From Streptomyces sp. NBC_01341 (lineage in GTDB: Bacteria > Actinomycetota > Actinomycetes > Streptomycetales > Streptomycetaceae): a stretch of DNA of 64,000 nt. Made by a program: the position numbers and the translations under genes. Location of the stretch: the NCBI RefSeq assembly GCF_035946055.1, contig NZ_CP108364.1:6696001-6760000 (forward strand). Direction: 5' to 3'. The first letter of the stretch is position 1. Every line of letters begins with the position of its first letter. Of the stretch, positions 24,457 to 32,076 are shown piece by piece. The notes below the pieces were generated by a model that was given only the letters and a program-made list of their open reading frames with translations, searched no databases and was not told the DNA's origin.

Positions 24457-25520
24457 TGCCGCGCCCCATCGTGCACAGCACCCCGTTCGGCTCCGTCCAC
24501 GGGGCGCAGACCCATCTGTGGACCCTCGACAGCGGTACGGGAGTCCGGGCCGAGGTGCTGACCTACGGAGCCTCCCTGCACCGCCTCACGGTGCCCGACA
24601 CCGCGGGCACGCCCGCCTCCGTCGTCCGGTCGCTCCCTGCCCTCGACGACTACGCGGCGAAGCACCCGTACTTCGGCGCCGTCGTGGGCCGCTACGCCAA
24701 CCGCATCGCCCACGGCCGCTTCACCCTCGACGGGGCCGAGCACCACGTCCCCGCCAACGACCGGGGCCACGCCCTGCACGGAGGACCCGACGGTTTCCAC
24801 ACCAAGGTGTGGGACGCGGCCCCGGACCACGGCGACGGCACGGCGTCCGTCCGGCTCTCCCTGCACAGCCCGGACGGGGACATGGGCTTTCCGGGGGCGC
24901 TGGAGACAGCGGTCACGTACACCGTCGACACGGACGGGACCCTCGCCGTCGACTACGCGTCGGTCACCGACCGGCCCACCGTCGTCAACCTGACCAACCA
25001 CGCCTACTTCGACCTCGCCGGCGGCCCTGACATCCTCGGCCACCTCCTGGAGGTCGACGCCGACACCTATCTGCCGGTGGACGACGACGGTATCCCGCTG
25101 GGTTACCGGGCCCAGGTCCACGGCACTCCGTTCGACCTCACCGAGCCGCGCGTGCTCGGGGAGTGCCTCGGCGCCGACGACGGCCAACTGCGGTCGGCGG
25201 GCGGGTTCGACCACTGCTGGGTGCTGAGGGACGCCGGCGCGGGTCTGCGCCGTGCCGCCCGCCTCACCGCCCCCGGCTCCGCCCGCGTTCTGGAGGTCTG
25301 GACGACCGAGCCCGGCATCCAGGTGTACACCGCCAACCAACTCGACGGCTCCTGCACCGACGGCGCCGGCCGCCGCCACGAACGGCACGGCTCGGTGTGC
25401 ATGGAGACCCAGCACCTGCCCGACTCACCCAACCGGCCCGAATGGCCCAGCACCGTGCTCCGTCCGGGCGAGACCCGCCACAGCCGGACCGAGCTGCGGT
25501 TCCCGCACCTGCGCGGCTGA
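24456..25520 (+). CDS. Aldose 1-epimerase (galactose mutarotase)
   Basis: A 354-residue cytoplasmic mutarotase that interconverts alpha and beta anomers of aldoses. The family core is visible: GRYANRIAHGRFTLDG, the substrate-binding and catalytic His in GHALHGGPDGF, VNLTNHAYFDL with the second His, and a late VYTANQLDG with MCMETQ-like VCMETQHLPDSPN containing the catalytic Glu. It overlaps the repressor by one base (TGATG). In the galactofuranose pathway of other bacteria, ring and anomer conversion follows uptake, so an epimerase at the end of this operon fits furanose or galactose use. No galactokinase is present in the window. Confidence 0.92.
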   Translation: MPRPIVHSTPFGSVHGAQTHLWTLDSGTGVRAEVLTYGASLHRLTVPDTAGTPASVVRSLPALDDYAAKHPYFGAVVGRYANRIAHGRFTLDGAEHHVPANDRGHALHGGPDGFHTKVWDAAPDHGDGTASVRLSLHSPDGDMGFPGALETAVTYTVDTDGTLAVDYASVTDRPTVVNLTNHAYFDLAGGPDILGHLLEVDADTYLPVDDDGIPLGYRAQVHGTPFDLTEPRVLGECLGADDGQLRSAGGFDHCWVLRDAGAGLRRAARLTAPGSARVLEVWTTEPGIQVYTANQLDGSCTDGAGRRHERHGSVCMETQHLPDSPNRPEWPSTVLRPGETRHSRTELRFPHLRG

Positions 25521-25805
25521 GGCCGGCCGGGCGGCCCCGAAACCCATTGCTCCTCGTCCCGGCGGGCTGCTCCCTTCCCCGTGACCCGCCGGTCAGTTCG
25601 GGAGGAAACTCCGTGCGCCGGGCTTCTGTGTCCACCCGGACAGGAATCCACACCTGTCTCCAGGGCCTGAAGCTCACCGCGCGACCTGGGAATCCCGGCG
25701 CAGAGCATGGCGAGTGCGGCGGGGGAGTTCGACGGATCCGGCGGTGATCGGCGGAGCGGTGGTGATCGTCGGAATGGCCGGCCGGCCGACGGTGTTTTGG
25801 TTTTC

Positions 25806-26231
25806 ATGACTTACTTCGTCGACGTCACGGTGCGCGGCTACGAGCTCGACACCCAGGGCCACCTGAACCAGGCCGTCTATCTCCAGTACGCGGAGCACGC
25901 ACGCTGGGAGCTGCTGAGAGCCGCGGGACTTCCCCAGGAGAAGCTGCTCGCGAGCGGAGTGGGGCCCGTGCAGCTCGAAGTGACGGTCAAGTACCTCCGC
26001 GAACTGCGGGGCGGGGACCGCGTGCGCGTGAGCTGCGAGTTCTCCTACGGCGCCGGGAAGACCTTCGGGGTGCGGCAGCAGATCGTCAAGGAGGACGGCA
26101 CGGTCGCCGCGGAGATCAGTGGACTGGCCGGCATGCTCGACCTGTCCGCCCGGCGGCTGATCGAGGACCCGGCCGGGCACCTTGCCTCACTGGCGGATCA
26201 GCCCGAACTCCTCGGGGTCAAGAACTCCTGA
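25806..26231 (+). CDS. Acyl-CoA thioesterase, hot-dog fold (4HBT family)
   Basis: A 141-residue protein. ELDTQGHLNQAVYLQYAEHARWELL is the 4HBT active-site helix and preceding Asp/Glu-type residue region of hot-dog thioesterases that cleave acyl-CoA or acyl-ACP. Strands with VTVKYLRELRGGDRVRVSCEF follow. I chose the ATG at 25806 because homology begins at once (YFVDVTVRGYELD); there is no clear ribosome-binding site, so translation may be leaderless. It stands alone between the mutarotase and a convergent YdeI-like gene, and its physiological substrate is unknown. Confidence 0.85.
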   Translation: MTYFVDVTVRGYELDTQGHLNQAVYLQYAEHARWELLRAAGLPQEKLLASGVGPVQLEVTVKYLRELRGGDRVRVSCEFSYGAGKTFGVRQQIVKEDGTVAAEISGLAGMLDLSARRLIEDPAGHLASLADQPELLGVKNS

Positions 26232-26359
26232 CGGCCGGGGCGCCGGGCCGGGCGGCCGAGCGGACGCCGGAACCCCGGGAGCGTCGGGCACCGTGACGCA
26301 CTCACGGGCGGGCCGACCGTCCTGGGTGGCCGTTTCCCGCTCCGGCCGTCCCGCCTCGC

Positions 26360-26977
26360 TCAGCCGTTCTCCTCGTCCGGCGCTGCTGTCAGCCGGGCGA
26401 GCCGAGCCGCCCTGACCTCGGGGGACCGGGCCCGCAGGAGCTGGAGGATCAGGAGATACCGGTCCGTCCGCCCCAGCCGCTCGAAGCGTTCAGCCGCCCG
26501 CGGGTGCGCGGCGAGCGCAGCCGCGAGGTCGGACGGCACGACGGCCTCCTTCTGCGAGGGGTAGGCCGCCGCCCATCGCCCGTCGGCCTGAGCGGCGCGT
26601 ACCTCGGCCAGACCGGAGTCGCGCATGCGGCCCGCCTTCGTCAGCTCCCCGACCTTGCGGACGTTGACGAGGGACCACTGGCTGCCTCTGCGGCGGGGCG
26701 AGATCCGCTGCAGGTAGTACGTCGCGTCGAGGGACCTGCGCTGCCCGTCGATCCACCCGAAGCAGAGCGCCACGTCGATGACCTCGGCCGCGGTGACGGA
26801 CGTGATGCCGGAGCTCTTCTTCGCGAGTTTCAGCCACAGCTCCGACCGTTCGCCGTGGTGCCGCTCCAGCCAGGACTCCAGGCAGGGGATCCGCTCGCAG
26901 AACACCGGATCCGCGGCATCTCCCGCAGGTCCGTCCGCGGCCGACCCGTTGTCCGTGCTCTTCCCCGATGAGGTCAT
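26360..26977 (-). CDS. YdeI/OmpD-associated family protein
   Basis: A 205-residue soluble protein. LWLKLAKKSSGITSVTAAEVIDVALCFGWIDGQ and the segment YLQRISPRRRGSQWS are hallmarks of the bacteriocin-protection YdeI/OmpD-associated family, common in actinobacteria and without an established biochemical role. The first 25 residues are low-complexity. Convergent with the thioesterase; the next gene (LacI) runs the same way but starts over a kilobase away. Confidence 0.88.
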   Translation of the reverse strand: MTSSGKSTDNGSAADGPAGDAADPVFCERIPCLESWLERHHGERSELWLKLAKKSSGITSVTAAEVIDVALCFGWIDGQRRSLDATYYLQRISPRRRGSQWSLVNVRKVGELTKAGRMRDSGLAEVRAAQADGRWAAAYPSQKEAVVPSDLAAALAAHPRAAERFERLGRTDRYLLILQLLRARSPEVRAARLARLTAAPDEENG

Positions 26978-27103
26978 GTGACCAGGGTAGGGACGTACTG
27001 GGTCAGGGCCGGTCCTGCGGGACTCGCCGCGCCGACCGCGCTCCCGCCCTCACGCATTCCTCGGGACTCCGATGCGGAGAGTGCTCTGCGGGCCGGGTCA
27101 CGA

Positions 27104-28141
27104 TCACGAACGGGGCGGCGGGGCCGTGCTCGCCCGGACGACCAGTCGCGTCGGGACCAGGGTGGTCCCGCGTTCCGTCGTCTCGCTGCGGATCTGCCGC
27201 AGGACGCCGTCCACGCAGAGCCGGCCGATCTCGGCGAAGTCCTGGTGCACGGTGGTCAGCGGTGGAAGGAACGACGCGGAGTCGGCGATGTCGTCGAACC
27301 CCACCACGCTCACGTCCTCGGGTACCCGCCTGCCCTGCTCCTGCAGGGCCCGGAGAACGCCCAGGGCCATCTGGTCGTTGGCCGCGAAGACCGCGGTGCA
27401 GGAGGGATCGGCCGCCAGGACGAGGCCGGCCTCGTACCCCGAAGCCGCCGACCAGTCGCCGTCCACCGGAACCGGGACGGGACGGCCGGACTCCTCCAGG
27501 GTCTGCCGCCAGGCAAGGGCGCGGCGCTGGGCGGCGAACGACTCGGGAGGCCCCGCCACGTGCACCACGGTGCGGTGCCCGAGGTCGAGGAGGTGCCGCA
27601 CGGCCGCCCGCGCGCCCCCGGACTGGTCCGTGTCCACGACGCTGTAACGGTCTCCGGCGTCGGAGTCGGCCACCACCACGTGGGTGTGCGGCGGCAGTGA
27701 GATGGCGGCGTCCAGAAGCCGGACTTCCATGATCACGATGATGCCGTCCACGACCTGCTCACCGAGCACGGTGACGGCGCCCCTGACCCCCTGGCTCGTG
27801 GGTGTCGCGACGGGCAGCAGGGTGATGGCGTAGCCCTCGTCCGCGGCGGAGGCCGAAATAGCCTCCAGCGTACGGACGTTGCCCGTGGTCGCCAGGGTGA
27901 ACAGGATGACCCCCAAGGTGCGGAACTTCCCGCTCTTGAGGGCGCGGGCGGCGCTGTTGGGGCGGTAGTTCAGCTGCTTCATGGCGCTCATGACGCGTTC
28001 GCGGGTCTCCTCCGACACCACGGAGTGGCCGTTGGACACACGGGAGACGGTCTGCGAGGAGACGCCGGCGAGCCGCGCGACGTCCGCCATGGACGCTTCC
28101 TTGTGCGGAGGCCGGTCCGTGGCTCGTTCCTGTCCGTGCAC
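27104..28141 (-). CDS. LacI-family repressor of the beta-galactoside locus
   Basis: A 345-residue repressor. The HTH MADVARLAGVSSQTVSRVSNG differs from the two repressors of the 9.7-25.5 kb locus. The hinge is YRPNSAARALKSGKFRTLG, and the effector domain ends in VVGFDDIADSASFLPPLTTV. The GTG at 28141 has GGAGG eight bases upstream; an in-frame ATG just before the HTH is an alternative. It faces the sugar ABC operon and GH42 gene, with two operators at 28487 and 28512, so it probably represses that operon and itself until a galactoside is present. Confidence 0.9.
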   Translation of the reverse strand: MHGQERATDRPPHKEASMADVARLAGVSSQTVSRVSNGHSVVSEETRERVMSAMKQLNYRPNSAARALKSGKFRTLGVILFTLATTGNVRTLEAISASAADEGYAITLLPVATPTSQGVRGAVTVLGEQVVDGIIVIMEVRLLDAAISLPPHTHVVVADSDAGDRYSVVDTDQSGGARAAVRHLLDLGHRTVVHVAGPPESFAAQRRALAWRQTLEESGRPVPVPVDGDWSAASGYEAGLVLAADPSCTAVFAANDQMALGVLRALQEQGRRVPEDVSVVGFDDIADSASFLPPLTTVHQDFAEIGRLCVDGVLRQIRSETTERGTTLVPTRLVVRASTAPPPRS

Positions 28142-28486
28142 TGCGTCTGCCTCCGTCGTGTTTCTCCGTGAGCCTTTCGCCGTCGGGAGGCGTCGTCCGG
28201 CCGCGGCCGTCTTCCACCGTAGGCCGTACCGAGGGGGGTGCCGATCGGTCCGCGTGCCGCCGCCGCCGCGCGTCCGGCTCGTACCGTGTGCGGGCCGAAG
28301 GCTCCGGCCACCGGCATTTTTACCACTTCCGGGCGGGCGCCGCCGACACGCGTACCCGGCTCACGGCGGTGCCGCCGCGCGGGAGGGAGCGGCGGTGGCA
28401 CCGGCTTCCGGAACGTCGTACGCCTCCAGGGGAGTTCAGGTCTTGACCGCGGGTCGGAGTGCGTGTAGACATCACCTCACCGAGAA

Positions 28487-28502
28487 ATGTTTACGTAAAC
28501 AT
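28487..28502. promoter_or_regulatory. LacI operator O1, perfect 16-bp palindrome
   Basis: ATGTTTACGTAAACAT is a perfect palindrome with a central CG, as expected for a LacI-family dimer. It is 115 bp before the first permease start. Confidence 0.85.
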
Positions 28503-28511
28503 CGCGCCATG

Positions 28512-28527
28512 GTGTTGACGTGAACAT
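28512..28527. promoter_or_regulatory. LacI operator O2, imperfect copy
   Basis: GTGTTGACGTGAACAT keeps the TGTT-ACGT-AACA core of O1 with three changes. The centres are 25 bp apart, so two repressor dimers could sit side by side. Confidence 0.75.
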
Positions 28528-28616
28528 CGGCCTTCTCAAGCACAGCGCCTCCACGATGTCCGGTGTCCCCCATCCGGCCGGGGCCATGCAACAACGCCGG
28601 ACCAGTAGGAGTACCC

Positions 28617-29537
28617 ATGACGGCCGTCACGCCGCTCACGACCGGACGCCGCCCACCAGCCCGAGGCTCTCGCGGCCGGCGTGGTCAGGTCGGCTGGATG
28701 TTCGTAGGGCCCTTCATGGCCGTCTTCGCGCTGGTGTTCCTCGCGCCCATCCTCTACTCGCTGTATCTGAGCTTCTTCCGGGACCAGTTGGTCGGCGGGA
28801 CGTCGTTCGTCGGCCTGGACAACTTCCGCCAGGCCTTCGCGGACGACCGGTTCTGGGCCGCCGTGGGCCGGGTCGCCCTGTTCCTCGCCGTACAGGTCCC
28901 CGTCATGCTCGGCCTCGCACTGCTGGTGGCCCTCGCGCTGGACAGCGGCAGGCTCTACGGCAAGAGCTTCTTCCGGATGGCCGTCTTCCTGCCCTACGCC
29001 GTGCCCGCCGTCGTCGCCTCGCTGATGTGGGGCTTCATCTACGGCACCAGGTTCGGTCTGGTGGCGAACATCAACGACGTGCTCGGTGTCACGCTGCCCG
29101 ATCCGCTCTCGCCGTCCCTCGTCCTGGCGAGCATCGGGAACATCGTCACGTGGGAGTTCATCGGCTACAACATGCTGATCTTCTACTCGGCCCTGCGCGT
29201 CGTCCCCAAGTCCCTCTACGAGGCAGCCGAGATCGACGGAGCCGGCCCGTGGCGGATCGTCACGTCGGTCAAGATCCCCGCGATCCGCGGCGCCCTGGTG
29301 ATCGCGACGATCTTCTCGGTCATCGGCAGCTTCCAGCTCTTCAACGAGCCGAGCATCCTTCAGAAGCTGGCGCCCAACGCGATCACGACGTACTTCACGC
29401 CCAACCTCTACACGTTCACGCTGTCCTTCTCCGGCCGGCAGCAGAACTACGCCGCCACGGTCTCGCTCGTCATGGGCGTCGTCACGATGATCATCGCGTA
29501 CGCGGTCCAGCTGCGCGGCATGCGAAAGGAGGCGTGA
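28617..29537 (+). CDS. Sugar ABC transporter permease, MalF type (CUT1)
   Basis: A 306-residue inner-membrane permease with six hydrophobic segments. The EAA loop SLYEAAEIDGAGPWRIVTSVKIP near residue 200 contacts the ATPase. AGGAG precedes the ATG at 28617. First gene of the operon 28617-34155. Unusually, the binding-protein gene comes third, after both permeases. The substrate is probably lactose or another beta-galactoside, inferred from the GH42 gene. Confidence 0.92.
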   Translation: MTAVTPLTTGRRPPARGSRGRRGQVGWMFVGPFMAVFALVFLAPILYSLYLSFFRDQLVGGTSFVGLDNFRQAFADDRFWAAVGRVALFLAVQVPVMLGLALLVALALDSGRLYGKSFFRMAVFLPYAVPAVVASLMWGFIYGTRFGLVANINDVLGVTLPDPLSPSLVLASIGNIVTWEFIGYNMLIFYSALRVVPKSLYEAAEIDGAGPWRIVTSVKIPAIRGALVIATIFSVIGSFQLFNEPSILQKLAPNAITTYFTPNLYTFTLSFSGRQQNYAATVSLVMGVVTMIIAYAVQLRGMRKEA

Positions 29538-29540
29538 GCG

Positions 29541-30482
29541 ATGAGCGCACCGTCCTACACCGCCCCGCGGACACCCCGGCGGACCACCCACCGCGCCCCG
29601 GCACCCCGGCGTGCCGCGCGCGGCCGTCACCCGGCCGGCCGGCCCCGCCGCAGCGTCCTGCTCACAGCACTCATGGGCGTCACCGCCCTCTACGCGCTCA
29701 TGCCCCTGGCCTGGCTCGCCATCAACGCGACCAAGACCCAGAGAAGCCTCCTCGACTCCTTCGGCCTCTGGTTCAGCGGGGACTTCGTCCTCTGGGACAA
29801 CATCACCCGGACACTCACCTACGACGACGGCATCTTCGTCCGCTGGTTCCTCAACACCCTGCTGTACGTGGCAGTGGGCGCGGGCGGGGCCACCTTCCTC
29901 GCGGTACTCGGCGGCTACGGCCTGGCCAAGTTCGACTTCACCGGCAAGCGTGCCGTCTTCGCCACCGTCATCGGGGCGGTGGCCGTGCCGGCGACGGCGC
30001 TGGCCGTCCCCACCTTCCTGATGTTCAGCAAGCTGGGTCTCACGGACACCCCTTGGGCCGTGATCATCCCCTCCCTGATCTCTCCGTTCGGGCTCTACCT
30101 CATGTGGGTCTTCGCGGCGGACGCGGTTCCCACCGAGCTCCTCGAAGCGGCCAGGATGGACGGCGCCGGCGAGCTGCGCACCTTCTTCCGCGTCGTGCTC
30201 CCACTGCTCGGCCCGGGAATCGTGACCGTCCTGCTCTTCACCATGGTGCAGACCTGGAACAACTACTTCCTGCCACTGGTCATGATCAAGAATCCGGACT
30301 GGTACCCGCTGACGCTGGGTCTCGACGCCTGGAACGCGCAGGCGTCGACCGCGGGCGGCACCCCGGTCTTCGACCTGGTCATCACGGGGTCGCTGATGAC
30401 CATCGTGCCGCTGGTCATCGCGTTCCTGCTCCTGCAGCGCTACTGGCAGTCCGGGCTCGCGGCCGGAAGCGTCAAGGGCTGA
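29541..30482 (+). CDS. Sugar ABC transporter permease, MalG type (CUT1)
   Basis: A 313-residue permease with a 35-residue Pro/Arg-rich cytoplasmic N-terminus and six membrane helices. The EAA loop LLEAARMDGAGELRTFFRVVLP lies at about residue 205. AAAGGAGG overlaps the end of the preceding gene, and the start is 3 bp after its stop. It partners the upstream MalF-type protein. There is no ATPase gene in the operon, so MsiK, the shared ATPase of CUT1 systems in Streptomyces, would energise it. Confidence 0.92.
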   Translation: MSAPSYTAPRTPRRTTHRAPAPRRAARGRHPAGRPRRSVLLTALMGVTALYALMPLAWLAINATKTQRSLLDSFGLWFSGDFVLWDNITRTLTYDDGIFVRWFLNTLLYVAVGAGGATFLAVLGGYGLAKFDFTGKRAVFATVIGAVAVPATALAVPTFLMFSKLGLTDTPWAVIIPSLISPFGLYLMWVFAADAVPTELLEAARMDGAGELRTFFRVVLPLLGPGIVTVLLFTMVQTWNNYFLPLVMIKNPDWYPLTLGLDAWNAQASTAGGTPVFDLVITGSLMTIVPLVIAFLLLQRYWQSGLAAGSVKG

Positions 30483-30641
30483 GCCGCCTCCCACGCCGGC
30501 CGGCCGATCGATCCCCGTGCCCCGGGGCCGCCTCCCCCTGTCCGGTCCGCGCGGCTTGCCACCCTCCCCATCTCCCGCACCACGGCGTGCGGGTCGCTCG
30601 ACGGTTCGTGTTCCACCCTCACCACAACGGAGTGAAGCGAT

Positions 30642-31982
30642 ATGAGAACCATGACCAGACGCGCCATGCGCGGTGTCGGCCTGCTGTGTGCGGCGGCGCT
30701 GAGCCTCACGGCGTGCGGGTCCTCCGACGACGCCGGTTCGGACACGACCGTCACGGGTGGTGATCTCAGGGCTGCCCTCAAGAAGGGCGGCTCGATCACG
30801 GTGTGGGCCTGGGAACCGACACTGAAGCAGGTCGTCGGCGACTTCGAGAAGAAGTACCCCAAGGTCAAGGTGAAGCTGGTCAACGCCGGCACGGGCAACG
30901 ACCAGTACACCGCCCTGCAGAACGCGGTACAGGCGGGCAAGGGCGTACCGGACGTCGCGCAGGTCGAGTACTACGCCCTCGGGCAGTTCGCCCTCGGCAA
31001 GTCCCTGGAGGACCTCAGCCGCTACGGCGCGGACGCCTACGAGAACGACTACTCGCCCGGACCGTGGAGTTCGGTCGCGGTCGACGAGGCCGTGTACGCC
31101 CTGCCCATGGACTCCGGTCCGATGGCGCTCTTCTACAACAAGAAGGTGCTCGACAAGCACCAGATAGCCACGCCCACCACGTGGAACGAGTACCTCGAGG
31201 CCGCTCGGAAGCTGCACGCCGCGGACCCGAAGGCCTACATCACCAACGACACCGGTGACGCGGGGTTCACCACCAGCATGATCTGGCAGGCCGGCGGAAC
31301 CCCGTTCAAGTCCCGTGACACCAATGTGACCGTCGACCTCACCGCGGACAAGGGCGTCGCCGCCTTCACCAAGGTCTGGCAGAAGCTCATCGACGACAAG
31401 CTCCTCGCCCCGATCAGCTCCTGGAGCGACGAGTGGTACAAGGGCCTGGCGGACGGCACCATCGCCACCCTCGCCACCGGTGCGTGGATGCCCGCCAACT
31501 TCGCCTCGGGCGTCGAGTCCGCCGCGGGTGACTGGCGCGCGGCGGCGCTCCCGCAGTGGGAGAAGGGGGCCCAGTCCAGCTCGGAGAACGGCGGCAGCTC
31601 CCTCGCCGTCATGAAGGCGGGCAAGAACAAGGACCTGGCGTACGCCTTCAACGAGTACGCCAACCACTCCGACGGCGTCCAGGCGCGCATCAAGTCCGGT
31701 GCGTTCCCCGCGACCACCGCTGACCTGTCCTCCCCGTCGTTCCTGGACACCCCCTTCCCCTACTTCGGCGGCCAGAAGGCGAACGAGATCTTCGCCCGCT
31801 CCGCCAACGAGGTGCCCGAGGGCTGGTCCTACCTCCCTTACCAGGTCTACGCGAACTCCATCTTCAACGACTCCGTCGGCAAGGCGTACGTCTCCGGCAC
31901 CACGCTGGCCGAAGGTCTGAAGCAGTGGCAGAAGTCCGCCGTCGACTACGGCACGGACCAGGGCTTCAGCGTCAACAAGTGA
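30642..31982 (+). CDS. Sugar-binding lipoprotein of the CUT1 transporter
   Basis: A 446-residue solute-binding protein of the MalE/SBP_bac_1 type. The signal peptide ends in LTACGSS (lipobox, Cys25), so it is anchored outside the membrane. The core shows FEKKYPKVKVKLVNAGTGNDQYTALQNAVQAGKGVPDVAQVEY and ALPMDSGPMALFYNKK, typical of oligosaccharide binders. A GGAG-type ribosome-binding site precedes the ATG. It lies 160 bp after the second permease, so it may also have its own promoter for higher expression. Confidence 0.92.
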   Translation: MRTMTRRAMRGVGLLCAAALSLTACGSSDDAGSDTTVTGGDLRAALKKGGSITVWAWEPTLKQVVGDFEKKYPKVKVKLVNAGTGNDQYTALQNAVQAGKGVPDVAQVEYYALGQFALGKSLEDLSRYGADAYENDYSPGPWSSVAVDEAVYALPMDSGPMALFYNKKVLDKHQIATPTTWNEYLEAARKLHAADPKAYITNDTGDAGFTTSMIWQAGGTPFKSRDTNVTVDLTADKGVAAFTKVWQKLIDDKLLAPISSWSDEWYKGLADGTIATLATGAWMPANFASGVESAAGDWRAAALPQWEKGAQSSSENGGSSLAVMKAGKNKDLAYAFNEYANHSDGVQARIKSGAFPATTADLSSPSFLDTPFPYFGGQKANEIFARSANEVPEGWSYLPYQVYANSIFNDSVGKAYVSGTTLAEGLKQWQKSAVDYGTDQGFSVNK

Positions 31983-32006
31983 CGTCCTCCGCCTGAAACC
32001 GGTACA

Positions 32007-32039
32007 GGGGCGGCCGCCCTGCCCATGGGCGGCCGCCCC
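32007..32039 (+). terminator. Hairpin between binding protein and GH42 genes
   Basis: A perfect 13-bp stem (GGGGCGGCCGCCC and its complement) with a 7-nt loop, 25 bp after the binding-protein stop. It may act as a partial terminator or mRNA stabiliser, giving more binding protein than enzyme. Confidence 0.6.
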
Positions 32040-32076
32040 GCGTCGTACTCGCACCTCCGCATCGAGAAGGATCATC

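Larger units (their letters stand above)
28142..28616. other. Divergent promoter region of the beta-galactoside locus, 475 bp
   Basis: It contains the two tandem operators near its right end and nothing else I can support. The left 300 bp are ordinary GC-rich non-coding DNA with a short AT-rich patch at 28315-28325. Confidence 0.6.
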
